A DNA stretch of 64,000 nt from Bryobacterales bacterium F-183 (lineage in GTDB: Bacteria; Acidobacteriota; Terriglobia; Bryobacterales; Bryobacteraceae). A program made the translations under genes and the position numbers. Positions 33,911 through 44,200 of the stretch are shown in pieces (within the stretch, counting starts at the first letter, position 1; each line of letters starts with the position of its first letter). The DNA is taken from NCBI GenBank assembly GCA_016865505.2, contig AP025252.1, forward strand, positions 5,788,137 through 5,852,136. Reading direction: 5' to 3'. Under the pieces are notes generated by a model. It had not been told where the DNA came from and made no database searches. It saw only the letters and a list, made by a program, of their open reading frames with translations.

Positions 33911-34035
33911 TATAATCAGCTCTTTCCGGGCGAACCGGCGCCAGATCCAAAACAGCCCCAAAAATTACACAGGGGCACGCCGCATCGGATACCGTGCTTT
34001 CACCTCTTGCCGGTTACCGATGCGGCATTTTCCTT
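33911..34035 (+). ncRNA. Candidate small RNA or mRNA leader ahead of the ArsR-type gene
   Basis: A perfect TATAAT at 33911-33916 is followed by a GC-rich segment ending in a strong hairpin, GCCGCATCGG (33979-33988) pairing with CCGATGCGGC (34017-34026), then ATTTTCC-TTTTCT. This could be a terminated sRNA or a regulated leader of the next gene. No -35 was found and no known riboswitch consensus was recognised. The upstream piece 33779-33910 contains only an imperfect hairpin (CCGATGA/TCATCGG, 33854-33889). Confidence 0.4.
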
Positions 34036-34054
34036 TTCTACCCCCTTTTCTCCT

Positions 34055-34076
34055 CTTGACAGAAAAATTTGTCAAG
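34055..34076. promoter_or_regulatory. Operator-like palindrome of the ArsR-type regulator
   Basis: CTTGACA-gaaaaatt-TGTCAAG is a perfect 7-bp inverted repeat with an 8-bp AT-rich centre, 14 bp upstream of the regulator start. The TTGACA half also equals a -35 hexamer. This is the size and place expected of an ArsR-family operator and suggests autorepression of the regulator-SRPBCC pair. Confidence 0.6.
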
Positions 34077-34090
34077 CGTACCCTGGGCTG

Positions 34091-34696
34091 ATGATCGTCG
34101 ACGTCATCGCCGACCCCGCCGCCGCTGCCGCCGCCCTCGATCCGGTACGATCCACCCTGCTCGCCGAGTTGGCCGAGCCTGCTTCCGCCTCCAAACTGGC
34201 AGCAAGAACCGGCATCCCCCGCCAGAAGATCAACTACCACCTGCGGACCCTCGAAGCGCACCACCTCGTACGCATCGCGGACAGCAAGAAGTGGGGCGGC
34301 ATTACGGAACACTTGTTTGTCGCCACGGCTAAGGCGTATGTCGTATCGCCGGAGGCGATGGGCAAGGCAGCCCCTCCGGATCCCGCCGGGGACACCTACG
34401 ACCGGCTCTCGGTGAGCTACCTGATCGCGCTCGCCGCACGTGCCATGCGCGAGGCGGGCGAGTTGTGGAAGAAGGCGGTGGCGCAGGAAAAGCGCCTGGC
34501 GACACTGTCCATCGATGTCGAAATCGCCTTCGCCAACCCGTCCGACCGGGCCGGCTTCACCCGTGAACTTTCCGAAGCCGTTCAGCATCTCGCGGCGAAG
34601 TATCACCAACCGGCAGCAGCCGACACCCGTCCGCACCGCGTGCTTTTGCTCGCTTATCCAAAGCCATGCCAAACCACAAAAAATCCGTCGACGTAA
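34091..34696 (+). CDS. ArsR-type winged-helix transcriptional regulator
   Basis: A 201-residue regulator starting at ATG 34091. LDPVRSTLLAELAEPASASKLAARTGIPRQKINYHLRTLE, read in pieces, is a clear ArsR-type helix-turn-helix, followed by the wing HHLVRIADSKKWGG. The C-terminal half holds helices and a small strand region ending in LSIDVEIAF. The gene overlaps the following SRPBCC gene by 31 bp, the known pairing in which the regulator and an AHSA1-like protein are co-expressed. A palindrome lies just upstream. The inducer is unknown. Confidence 0.82.
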   Translation: MIVDVIADPAAAAAALDPVRSTLLAELAEPASASKLAARTGIPRQKINYHLRTLEAHHLVRIADSKKWGGITEHLFVATAKAYVVSPEAMGKAAPPDPAGDTYDRLSVSYLIALAARAMREAGELWKKAVAQEKRLATLSIDVEIAFANPSDRAGFTRELSEAVQHLAAKYHQPAAADTRPHRVLLLAYPKPCQTTKNPST

Positions 34697-35412
34697 GCTT
34701 TACCGTACCGGGCACTCCCGAACAGATCTGGGACGCTATCGCTACCGGACCGGGCATCTCCGCCTGGTTTACGCCCACTACCCTGGACCCGCGCGAAGGG
34801 GGAGCGATCACCTTCCATCTGGGTCCGGAAATGGATTCGAAAGGAACCATCACCGCCTGGGACCCGCCCCGTCTTTTTGCTTACGAAGAGCGCGACTGGA
34901 GCGGCGACGCACCGCCTTTGGCCACCGAGTTCCGGATCGAGGCCCAGCCCGGCGGAGAGCCCTGCAAAGTTCGCATCGTGCACAGTCTGTTCACCGACCG
35001 TGACGATTGGGACGATCAGTTGGCGAGCATGGAAGGCGGCTGGGGCGCGATGTTCGGCGTGCTCGATCTGTACCTTCGGGACTTTGCCGGCGCCCCGGGC
35101 GTTTGCATCCGGCCTACGGTGCCGTTTGCTGGCGATCTGGAGGCCGGGTGGCGCAAGCTGGACGCCGCCGTGGAGCGCGATTACGCGTCCTCTGTGGTGC
35201 GCAGATCGAGCGGCAGCAAAAACCGCGAGGCATTGCTGCGTCTGGTCCGCGACGAAGGCACAGTGGCGCTGATCAGCGCGTACGACTGGGGAGGCAAAAT
35301 CAGTCTGGTGGCCTGCGTGTACTTCTATGGACAGGGTGGCGCTGCCGCAGCAGAACGGGCCGAGCCGCACTGGCAGGCATGGCTGCAGGCAGCAGCGGCC
35401 ACCGGCAACTAG
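34666..35412 (+). CDS. SRPBCC/AHSA1-like protein, paired with the ArsR regulator
   Basis: A 248-residue protein of the AHSA1-like SRPBCC group: SVDVSFTVPGTPEQIWDAIATGPGISAWFTP at the start, then EERDWSGDAP and GWGAMFGVLDLYL near the middle. The extra C-terminal ~90 residues (RKLDAAVERDYASSV onwards) form a second, degenerate, half. It begins 31 bp inside the regulator gene in another frame. Role unknown; ligand binding is likely. Its stop overlaps that of the AraC gene by 4 bp. Confidence 0.8.
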   Translation: MPNHKKSVDVSFTVPGTPEQIWDAIATGPGISAWFTPTTLDPREGGAITFHLGPEMDSKGTITAWDPPRLFAYEERDWSGDAPPLATEFRIEAQPGGEPCKVRIVHSLFTDRDDWDDQLASMEGGWGAMFGVLDLYLRDFAGAPGVCIRPTVPFAGDLEAGWRKLDAAVERDYASSVVRRSSGSKNREALLRLVRDEGTVALISAYDWGGKISLVACVYFYGQGGAAAAERAEPHWQAWLQAAAATGN

Positions 35413-36245
35413 ACGGCAACGTGATTCTTGTGCTCGGTCGACCGGACCAGGTACACCGACGGCGTCATGCCGGCAAACTCCCGGAACTCGTGGATCAGGT
35501 GGGCCTGGTCATGGTACCCACACACCTGTGCGATGTCCGCCCAATCCACCTGCTGTTTCAGATGGACGGCGACCAAAGTCCGCTGGAACCGGCAAAGGCG
35601 GGCAAAGGTCTTGGGAACCACCCCGGTTTGCTCGCGAAACAGCTGGATAAAGCGGCGCGCGCTCAACCCGGTCTGGTCCACCAGCTCGGCTACTGTCTTG
35701 TTGCCTGCATGACAGCGTAGTTCCCGCAGTGCGAACTCCACCGCCGGGTGCCGCGTGCGGGCCTTCTGCTGCCGCCGCAGGCAAGCACACAGAAAACGCT
35801 CCGCCACCCCGAACATACGCTCCGGTTCCTGGGCTACCTCCAGCAGACGTTCGCGTAGCGCACCGCCACGCCACAGGTCGTCTGCTTCGACGTGCAGATT
35901 GGTGGTTTCGTCAGACGGGATGCCGCCCAGAAACGGGAAAGCGCCGCCGGCGTGGAACTGTACCCCAAAAACCCATTCCTGCTCCTCGCCGTCGATCACC
36001 ATCGGCTCGGTGTGCACGCCCACGAGCACCGCGCCGCCAAGTTCCGCGCCCAAGGCGAGAGTGTCTTTGTCATACATGCGGATGGAGTCGTCTTTGAGGT
36101 TGACGATGAGCGCCGCCTCACCTGTCGGCATCACCCGTTCAAGAGCGCCCGCACGCGCAGAACCGCCCCGCCACGTCCACAACAGTTGGACATGCGGTTG
36201 TAGTTCGGGAAGGCGCGGCGTACGAAACTGAAAGTCCACTGGCAC
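35409..36245 (-). CDS. AraC family transcriptional regulator
   Basis: A 278-residue regulator. The N-terminal half (LQPHVQLLWTWRG, MPTGEAALIVNLKD, FGVQFHAGGAFPFLG) resembles the DUF6597-type sensor domain, and the C-terminal half is a two-helix-turn-helix AraC domain: KTVAELVDQTGLSARRFIQLFREQTGVVPKTF, in pieces, with the second motif WADIAQVCGYHDQAHLIHEF. GTG 36245 is used as start since no ATG precedes the conserved N-terminus. It is divergent from the small secreted protein gene. Target and inducer are unknown. Confidence 0.83.
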   Translation of the reverse strand: MPVDFQFRTPRLPELQPHVQLLWTWRGGSARAGALERVMPTGEAALIVNLKDDSIRMYDKDTLALGAELGGAVLVGVHTEPMVIDGEEQEWVFGVQFHAGGAFPFLGGIPSDETTNLHVEADDLWRGGALRERLLEVAQEPERMFGVAERFLCACLRRQQKARTRHPAVEFALRELRCHAGNKTVAELVDQTGLSARRFIQLFREQTGVVPKTFARLCRFQRTLVAVHLKQQVDWADIAQVCGYHDQAHLIHEFREFAGMTPSVYLVRSTEHKNHVAV

Positions 36246-36304
36246 CCCCAGAATCGCACTTTTTCGAACGGAACTTTCCGGCAGCTGCCACCGTAGGAGG
36301 ATGC

Positions 36305-36673
36305 ATGCGACGATTCTTTGCGCTTGCTCTCCTGTCTGCCGCCACGATGCTGGCCGGGGACCTCACGGGAGTGTGGGTCGGCACCCTCACCCACAACACC
36401 CCGGAAGGGCCGCGCCCATCGCCCGCCTACGCCATCCTGAAGCAGAACGGTACCGAGCTTACCGGCAGCGGTGGTCCCACCGAGGACGAGCAGTATACGA
36501 TCCGCAAGGCAGTGATGTCCGGCGACAAACTCACCTTTGAGGTGGACAACGACAACGGACCGTTGAAGTTTACCGTCACCGCCAAGGGCGACACCATCGA
36601 AGGCGACCTGGTACAGGAACGCTCGGACGGGTCGACACGCACAGCCAAGGTCGCACTGAAGCGCAAACAGTAG
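36305..36673 (+). CDS. Small secreted protein, unknown function
   Basis: A 122-residue exported protein with a signal peptide (MRRFFALALLSAATMLAG) and a strong GGAGG five bases before the ATG at 36305. The mature part is all beta: LTGVWVGTLTHN, PSPAYAILKQNGTELTGSGG, DKLTFEVDNDNGPLKFTV and KGDTIEGDLVQE. It is a lipocalin-like or beta-barrel pattern frequently found in secreted acidobacterial proteins. No catalytic residue is recognised. It lies 48 bp before the glycosyltransferase gene. Confidence 0.65.
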   Translation: MRRFFALALLSAATMLAGDLTGVWVGTLTHNTPEGPRPSPAYAILKQNGTELTGSGGPTEDEQYTIRKAVMSGDKLTFEVDNDNGPLKFTVTAKGDTIEGDLVQERSDGSTRTAKVALKRKQ

Positions 36674-36721
36674 AGCGATCGCGAATTAAAGAGGCTGCCC
36701 GCCCCAGCCGATCCACAGATT

Positions 36722-38227
36722 GTGGATCATCAGGCTCCGATTTGGTACCGGCGTGCGATTTATGTGCTCGCGGGCGTAGCGGCGATTGTTGTCGCCGCGC
36801 ACATCGCGCTTGCCGTTTGGGCAAAGAATGAGATTGCCGCTGCTGAGTCCATCATCGCGCTGCATTCGATGATGCTCGCGCAAAGCGGCGGCCTTTATTA
36901 TTCGAATCAGGCCTACCCCTACACGGTCACGCCGTACATGCCCGTGTTTTACGTGCTCGAAGCCCTGCTGTTCCGCACCGGTATCCCCATCTTCCTGGCC
37001 GGACGCCTGCTCAGCATTGTCGCGCTATTCGGCATCCTGTACCTCGCATACAAGATTGTCCTGCTGTACACCAAGGACCGTTGGTGCGCGGCCATTGCCG
37101 GTATTTTGTGCGCCTGCACGACGGTGATCCCTGGCTGGGGCACCATCGGCCGTGTAGACATGCTGGCCGTTTTCTTTTCCATCGCCGCGTTTTACTTTTA
37201 CGCCCGCTACGCCGTGGAAGAAGCGGACGTCAAAGCGCTGGTCTGGTCCGGACTCTTGGCCTTTGCCTCGCTGATGACCAAGCAGACGCTCGTCGCTGCT
37301 CCCACCGCGATCTGCCTGCTGCTGTTCTTCAACGCCAGGCATCGCAAACAGGCGATCCTGTACGCACTCACCGTCGGCGGAGGCGCGGCGCTCGTGGTCT
37401 TTGGAGCGAACTCGATGCTTGACGGCCGCTTCCTGTTCAACACCGTTTTTGCCAACGTCAATCCATTCGCTGCAGAGAAGCTGCAGCAGCACGCGGAGTT
37501 TTACTTCATCTCTTTGGGACAGTTGCTGGTGGTGATCTTTGCCGCTCTATCCAAAGCCATTCGCGGCCACTTCAAGGGCCCACTGCTGTACCTGGCGATC
37601 TCGTTCGCTGTGCTCGCGGGTACTGCAGGCAAGATCGGGTCGGATACGAATTATCACATCGAGTCCGCCGCGCTCATCACGATTTGTACGGCGATTTCGC
37701 TGCACCTGCTGGCGTTTCACGCGCACGTGTTTCGCGGTAGCAAGGCCTGGATCACCTTGCTGCAGTTGCCGCTGTTGATCCATGTCGTCAACAACGTCCG
37801 CATCATGATCCCGTTCTTTCAGTCGCGCGTGGTGCAGGAGTTTGAGATGGAAGACTACGCACGCCGCCTCAAGCCGTACTACGAAAGCGGAGACCGTCCG
37901 GTAATTGCGATGGACTTCAACTCGCTCGTGAATTCGCGCGGCAAGCTCGATGTTGAGCCGTTGATCTACACGATCCTCGTCAACGCGGGCCGTATCGATC
38001 CCGAGCCTATGCGCAAGGACATCGCTTCGGGGTCGATCCCGGTGATCATGCTGCACCAGGACATTTCGAAGCCGGACCTGACGGACCCGGAGATCCCTTC
38101 CCTGCCCACGCCTTTGCTCAATGCCATGCGCAGCCGCTATGAGTACTCGGGGTTTGTACCGGGGCCGTACTTTGGCGGCGTTTACGTCTACCGTCCGGCA
38201 AACGCAAACACCGCCCAAGTGAAATAA
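36722..38227 (+). CDS. Polytopic membrane glycosyltransferase (GT-C/ArnT-like)
   Basis: A 501-residue integral membrane protein starting at GTG 36722, with about ten transmembrane helices. The layout, an N-terminal helix then NQAYPYTVTPYMPVFYVLEALLF and a run RTGIPIFLAGRLLSIVA, is typical of GT-C enzymes that use lipid-linked sugar donors. WGTIGRVDMLAVFFSIAAFYFYARYA corresponds to the second conserved helix. The last ~110 residues are a periplasmic soluble part. Donor and acceptor are unassigned. It ends 3 bp before the convergent giant gene, so termination must be shared. Confidence 0.7.
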   Translation: MDHQAPIWYRRAIYVLAGVAAIVVAAHIALAVWAKNEIAAAESIIALHSMMLAQSGGLYYSNQAYPYTVTPYMPVFYVLEALLFRTGIPIFLAGRLLSIVALFGILYLAYKIVLLYTKDRWCAAIAGILCACTTVIPGWGTIGRVDMLAVFFSIAAFYFYARYAVEEADVKALVWSGLLAFASLMTKQTLVAAPTAICLLLFFNARHRKQAILYALTVGGGAALVVFGANSMLDGRFLFNTVFANVNPFAAEKLQQHAEFYFISLGQLLVVIFAALSKAIRGHFKGPLLYLAISFAVLAGTAGKIGSDTNYHIESAALITICTAISLHLLAFHAHVFRGSKAWITLLQLPLLIHVVNNVRIMIPFFQSRVVQEFEMEDYARRLKPYYESGDRPVIAMDFNSLVNSRGKLDVEPLIYTILVNAGRIDPEPMRKDIASGSIPVIMLHQDISKPDLTDPEIPSLPTPLLNAMRSRYEYSGFVPGPYFGGVYVYRPANANTAQVK

Positions 38228-38230
38228 GGG

Positions 38231-41200
38231 CTATCGCCCGCCAGTAACCGCGGTGGAGTTGCCCGCCGAATTGGTGAGCACCACCGTCACCGACGTAACC
38301 GAATTGGCCTCGCCGCCAGACACCGTGAACGGCATCACGAAGCGGAATGTACCGCCGCTATCGAGACCCGCCTGGCTCTGGAAGTACGTCTGGAACAGCG
38401 GTCCGACTTCCACCGTAATCGTCGTACCTTCGAGGATCGAAGAGCTGGACGAGAAGGTGTAGCTGATGCGGGCTAGGTCGCGGGGCGACGAGATTCCATT
38501 CAGCTCTACCTGGAAGCCGCCAGTGATGTTGCTGATGCGTACCGAACCGGGGATCACCACCGGCACCGCGCGATCCACCGTGATGTTGCGGGTCGGGGCC
38601 GGATTCGGCAGCAGGTTCTGCCCGCCGCCGTTCAACTGCGTGATGGTGACCACGATCGTACCTGCCACCGTACCCGGAGAGAACGCGCCATCGGTCGGGA
38701 TAATCGCCGTGGTCTGTCCAGCCGGGATGGTGAAGCTTACGGTACGCGAATTGTTGCCCTGGAACAGCAGCGCCGGGTCAATGTAATTGTTCGGCGAGTT
38801 GTTCGAGTTGTTGACGAAGGTGATGACCAGCGTACCGGTCAAATCCACCGGCGCAGGACCTTGCAGGACCACCTGTACGCGACCGTTGCCCGCGGGCGTG
38901 ATCACGGCCGGAACCGTCAACGTCAGCGGCGGCACCGGAATCGGATTGTCCACACGGATGTTCAGCGCGTTCGACACAGCGCCGTCCGCATTGCGTACCG
39001 CCACCGGCACGGTACCCGCGGCGCTCAACAACGCCGGAGGCACAACCGCCGTCAGCGAGGTCGCGCTGTTGAACGTGGTCGCCAGTTCGTTGCCGCCCAG
39101 CAGGACCACAGCACCGTTGGCAAAGCCCGTGCCACTCACGCCGATGCTCAGGTTGGTGGTGCCGCCACGTACGAGAGTGGTGGGGTTCACGCTGGTGAGC
39201 GAGAAGTCCCCGGCGATGACAAACTGCACGGTGTTCGACAGGATGTCGCCCGGATTCACCACGCGGATCGTGGCGTTGCCGGCAGTAGCCAGCGCGGACA
39301 CCGGAATCACTGCCGACAGCGAAGTAGAGCTGCCGAACGACGTCTCAATGCCGCTGCCGTTGAACTGCACGACGGACCCGTTGACGAAGCCCGTACCTGT
39401 GATCGCAAGGTTCACCGGTACGCTGGAGCCAGCGTTGATCGTACCCGGCACCACTCGCGTGATCGCCGGCGTGGGAGCCGTCACCGCAAAGTTCACGGTG
39501 TTCGATTCCACATTGCCAGGATTGACCACGCGTACGCTCAGGTTGCCGATCTGGTTCGTCAGGCTGGCCGGGATCACCGCGTCCAAGGCGCTGGAGCTAC
39601 CGAACGACGTTTGTACGCCGTTGCCGTTCACCTGCACTACGGACCCGTTGACGAAGCCGCCACCAGTGACCGCGACGGATACTTCGCCGCTACCGGCGAC
39701 CACCGAGTTCGGATTCAACCGCGTGATGCTTGGCACGTTGGACTGCACCACAAACGGCACCGCGTTCGATCGTGCGCCATCAGGGTTCGCCACCGACACC
39801 TGGATCGTACCGGCGTTCAGGATCGCGGAGGCCGGGATCTGGGCGGTAAGCGACGTCGCGCTGCCAAAGCTGGTGGTTACCGGCGTGGACCCGAACGACG
39901 CCGAGGCGCCGGAGATAAAGCCGGTGCCCGTCAACGTCAAGGTAAACGCTGCGCCACCTGCCGTGGCACGAGGCGGATCGAGCGAGGTCAAAGTGAGGTT
40001 GACGATGCGGAAGTCCAGCGAGTTCGACGGGTCGCCCTGCGTATTCGCTACCGACACCGGCACCGTACGCGGCGTCACCAGCAGCGTCGCGGGCACCGGA
40101 GCCGACAACTGCGAACCGCTGACGAATGTCGTCGGAAGGTTTTCGCCGCCGAAGCGGATGGTGGCGCCGGGCTGGAAGTTGCGGCCCAGCACGATCAACG
40201 TAAAGCCACGCGCACCGGCAGTGATCGCATCCGGATTTAGGAACGTCAACTCCGGCTTGGCGCCTACTTCGAAGTTCACCGAATTGGACGGTTGCCCGCC
40301 GTTGCTCACCGTCACGGGGAAGTTGCCCGCGACGCGGAACTGATCGGAGGGGATGGTAGCGCGCAGTTGGGTCGAGCTAATGAAGGTGGTGACAAGGTCG
40401 ATCGAGTTGAACCGCGCAATGGTCGAGGTGTTGAAGCCTTCGCCAGTGAGCGTCACCTGAATAGCCGGGCTGTTCAACGCCGCGTTATTCGGGGTCACGG
40501 CGCTCAAGGTCAGGCGTCCGCCAACAGCGAACGACACCCGGTTCGATTCCGTACCGCCAGGGTTGGCCACCAACACATCCAAAGTGTTGGGCGTCGCGAG
40601 GGCGGCGTCCGACACCAGCGCCGTCAACTGATTGGCGTTGACGAACGTCGTGAGCAGACTCAGCCCGCCCAGCCGTACCACGGACTCGGGTACAAAGCCT
40701 TCGCCGTTGACGGTCATGGTGAGCTGATTGGCGCCCGCCGCCACGGCTGCCGGCGTAATGCTGGTGATGCGCAGCGCGGGCAGAATCGTAAACGTCTGCG
40801 GGCCGGAAGTACGCTCATCGGGAAGTAGTACGCGAACTTCCACGTTGCCCGGCAGACCCAGCAGCGCCGACGATATGACGGTTTGCAGCGTGGTGGAATT
40901 CACGAACGTCGTGCTGAGGTTGACGCCGTTAAAGCGGATGATCGCACCTGGGACAAAACCCGCGCCGGTGGCCGTCAAGGTGAAGGAACTGCCGCCCGAG
41001 TTGGCACGGGACGGATTGAGCGAGGTCAACCGTAGCGCTGTCAGGATCGTGAAGTTGACGGTGTTCGAATCGCGCGGCACTTCGCCGCCGACACGCAGTA
41101 GCACCGGCACAACGCCCGGCGTAGCCAAAAGCGTAGACGGAATGGTGGCGCTGGCGGAGGTCGAGCTATTCACGGTGGTCGTCACCGACGTACCGTTGAA

Positions 41201-44200
41201 CACCAGCGACATGCCGGAGACAAAGCCGCTGCCGGTGAGCGTTACCGCCGTGTTCCCAGTGCCCGCTTCCACGCGATCCGGGTTCACCGAGGTGAGCGTG
41301 ATCTGCGTATTGAAGTTGAAGGTCAGCGTGTTGGAGTTGGCCGTACCGTCGGTGATGGTGACCGGCGCGCCCGTACCGCCGCTGGCAATGAGGTTGGCGG
41401 GAATGGTGGCGGTGATGGTATTACCATTCACTGTGCCGCCCGTCACCGTCGAACCATTGAAGATGATCGACGCACCCTGCGCGATCGGCGTGGTGGCCGT
41501 CACGGTCAGCGGGAATGCCGGTCCGCCTTGCAGCGCCCCCGGCGGATTCAAGCTGGTCAGCACGTAATCGGCAATCAGGTTGACACTGTTCGAATTGGTG
41601 CCCACCGAGTTGCGTACGCGCACGGCCTTGGCACCGGTGGTGCTGATGAGGTTGGCGGGGATGGTCGCAGTGATAGCGCCGGACGTGATGTTCGACGGTG
41701 TGATATTGGTGCCGTTGAAGTCGACGATGTCGCCGGACTGGAAGCCGTTGCCGTTAATCGTCAACGTAAAGTTGCCGCTACCGACGGCCACGCGCGTGGG
41801 GTTCAGCGACGTTACGGTGAGCGGACCAAACACCGTGAAGTTCACGGCGTTGGACACGTTGCCCACCATCAGAGGGGTACGCGAAGCTTCGGGTACTTTG
41901 GCGATGTTGCCAACCTGCTGCTCGATCTCCACCGTTACCGGGAATACGCCAGGGGTGGTCAGCAAGTTGGCCGGCACGGTGACGACAACCTGAGTTGGGG
42001 TTTCCGATGTCGGCGTCAGCAGCGTGGAACCGAAGCGTACCCGGGTGAGCAGGTAAAAGGACAATTGCGTCAGGTTACTGCCAGTGATGGTCAACACCGT
42101 ATTGCCGGTTCCCGCCTGTACGCCGGTGGGTGTGATCGAAGTGATTACGGGCGACGGCAGGATGGGAAGGGTGGAGACGAGCGACGCGGCATTTGCGCCA
42201 CTCAGCACCTGTACGTTTGCGTTGCCAACGTTGGTGATGAGATTGGCGGGCACCGTGACGGTGAGGTTGGTGTTTGTGGCACTGCTCGGCGTCAACGTGA
42301 CGGCGGACCCGCCGGGGGGCGTAAAGCGTACCGAAGGCGAACCACTGGCGGTAAAGTTGCTGCCGAAGAGAAACATCGTGAAGGAGCCGCCGCCAGCAAA
42401 CACCTGAGGCGGATCGATAAAGCTGATGCTCGGCAGTTCGGTGATCGTAAACGTCTGCGTACCGGTGGTAGAAGTACCGGTGGTCACCGATACCGTAGCG
42501 GTTCCGGCCGTCACCATAAGGCTTGCCGGAATCGTGGCCGTGATGGAGGTGGCCGATGAAGCGCTTACGGTCAGGCTGGCGGAACCTGTGGGTCCCACCC
42601 AGTTCACCGTCGGGGTACCACCGGCGGTAAAGTTGGTGCCGGTGAGAACGAAGTTGGTGATAGTGGCGCTGTTGCGAGGCGCGTTGGTCGGATTGATGTT
42701 CGTCAGCGTGGGGCCGGAACCGACCGCAAATGTGTAGTTGGGCGATACGGCATTGCCCGTCTGCACGGTGATGATGGCGTTGCCGGCGGTGGTCAAGAGC
42801 GTGTTCGGCACCGTCGCCACCACCTGATTGGCGGTGGGCGTTCCCACGATGGTGAGCACGGTAGCGGATCCGCCAGGAGGCGTAAAGCGTACGGTCGGCG
42901 TGCCGCCGGTGTTGAAGTTGGAGCCGTTCAGCGTGAGGTTGAAGGTGGCGCCATTCTGCAAGGCCGAGGTCGGATTGGTGCTGGTGATGGTCGGCTCAAC
43001 AATGGTGATGTTGACCGTACCCGATTGCGCACCGCCGCCGATGACGCGGACGGTTCCCGTACCGGCGTTGGGAATCGCGTTGGCAGGCAGGCTGAAGGTC
43101 GCGCTGGTGGCGGTGACAGATGCCGGCGTAAAGTCGGTGACGGTGTTGGTGACGGGTGCGGTAAAGCGCACCGTCGAAATATTGCCGCCGCTCGCCTGGA
43201 AGTTGGTTCCGGTGAGCGTGATGGTGGTGGGTCCAGCGGACTTTAAGAGCGTGTTGGGACTGGCGGAGGTCAGCGTCGGGTCCACAACGGCGATGGTGCG
43301 TGTCGTGGTGCCGTTGACCGTGCTGAGGGTGAAGGTACCCGTGCCAGCCGTGGCGGTTTGTCCAGCCGTGAGACTGACAACAACCTGAGTGGCGGTCTGG
43401 CTCGTGACCTGGGGCAGGATATTGATCGCTGCGCCGCCCTGCGGCGTAAAGGTGAGCGCACTGACCGTAGCCAGATTGGTTCCAGTGAGCGTAATACCGG
43501 TGGTGGCTGTGTTGCGCCAAATGGAAGTGGGAGAGACGCCGGTGATGTTTGGCGGTGGCGGAACGATCTGGATATCGATGCTAGTGGCAATGGTGCCTTC
43601 CACATCGGGCGCGCTTGCGATCAATTGACCCGTTCCCACCGCCGTCAGCGCAGCGGCCGGAATGGTGACTGTTGCCGTTGTGCCAGTACCTGTCCCGACT
43701 GCGTAGACAGGCGTGCCGCCTGGGGGTACAAAGGAAAAGTCGGTAGGCGTGACGCCGGCACCATTGGTCGCAAAGCGACCCACAACGTTCACGACGGTGT
43801 TACCGGAACCAACTACAATCGACGACGGATTGGTGGACGTGAGGGTTGGTCCTGTATTGGGATGCAGGACAAGATTGCTGTAGATGATGAAGTCATCAAT
43901 GACCTTGCTGACGTAAAAATAGCGATCTCGCGGCGCGAACGACAGGTTCGAGGGCATGGTCGCGCTCATCGTCGTTGCGGCGGAGGTTAAGCCTGGCAAG
44001 GTGTCCGGACCGGAAAAGGTGAACGCGCGAATACTAAAGGCATTTTGCAGACCAGCCAGATTACTGCCCGTACCGGTGATGGTGAAGTCGCCACTGCCCG
44101 ACACTTGAGAAGTCGGGTTGATGCTGCTAATGACAGGCCCCGGACTACTCGGGTTGCCACGGAACTGGAAAGTGAACGAGTTGCTGCTGAACGACGGGTA

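Noticed and set aside
33519-33950. Short ORFs in the 33.5-34.0 kb gap
   Set aside because: They overlap the RNA stem-loop structures and lack coding character.
36131-36399. Minus-strand frames between the AraC regulator and the small secreted protein
   Set aside because: Basic, low-complexity text crossing the divergent promoter region; no start signal or motif.
38861-40240. Long plus-strand open frames across 38.2-44 kb
   Set aside because: They are antisense shadows of the TIG-repeat gene; their Arg/His-rich composition is not protein-like, and the minus frame has signal peptide, repeats and a ribosome site.
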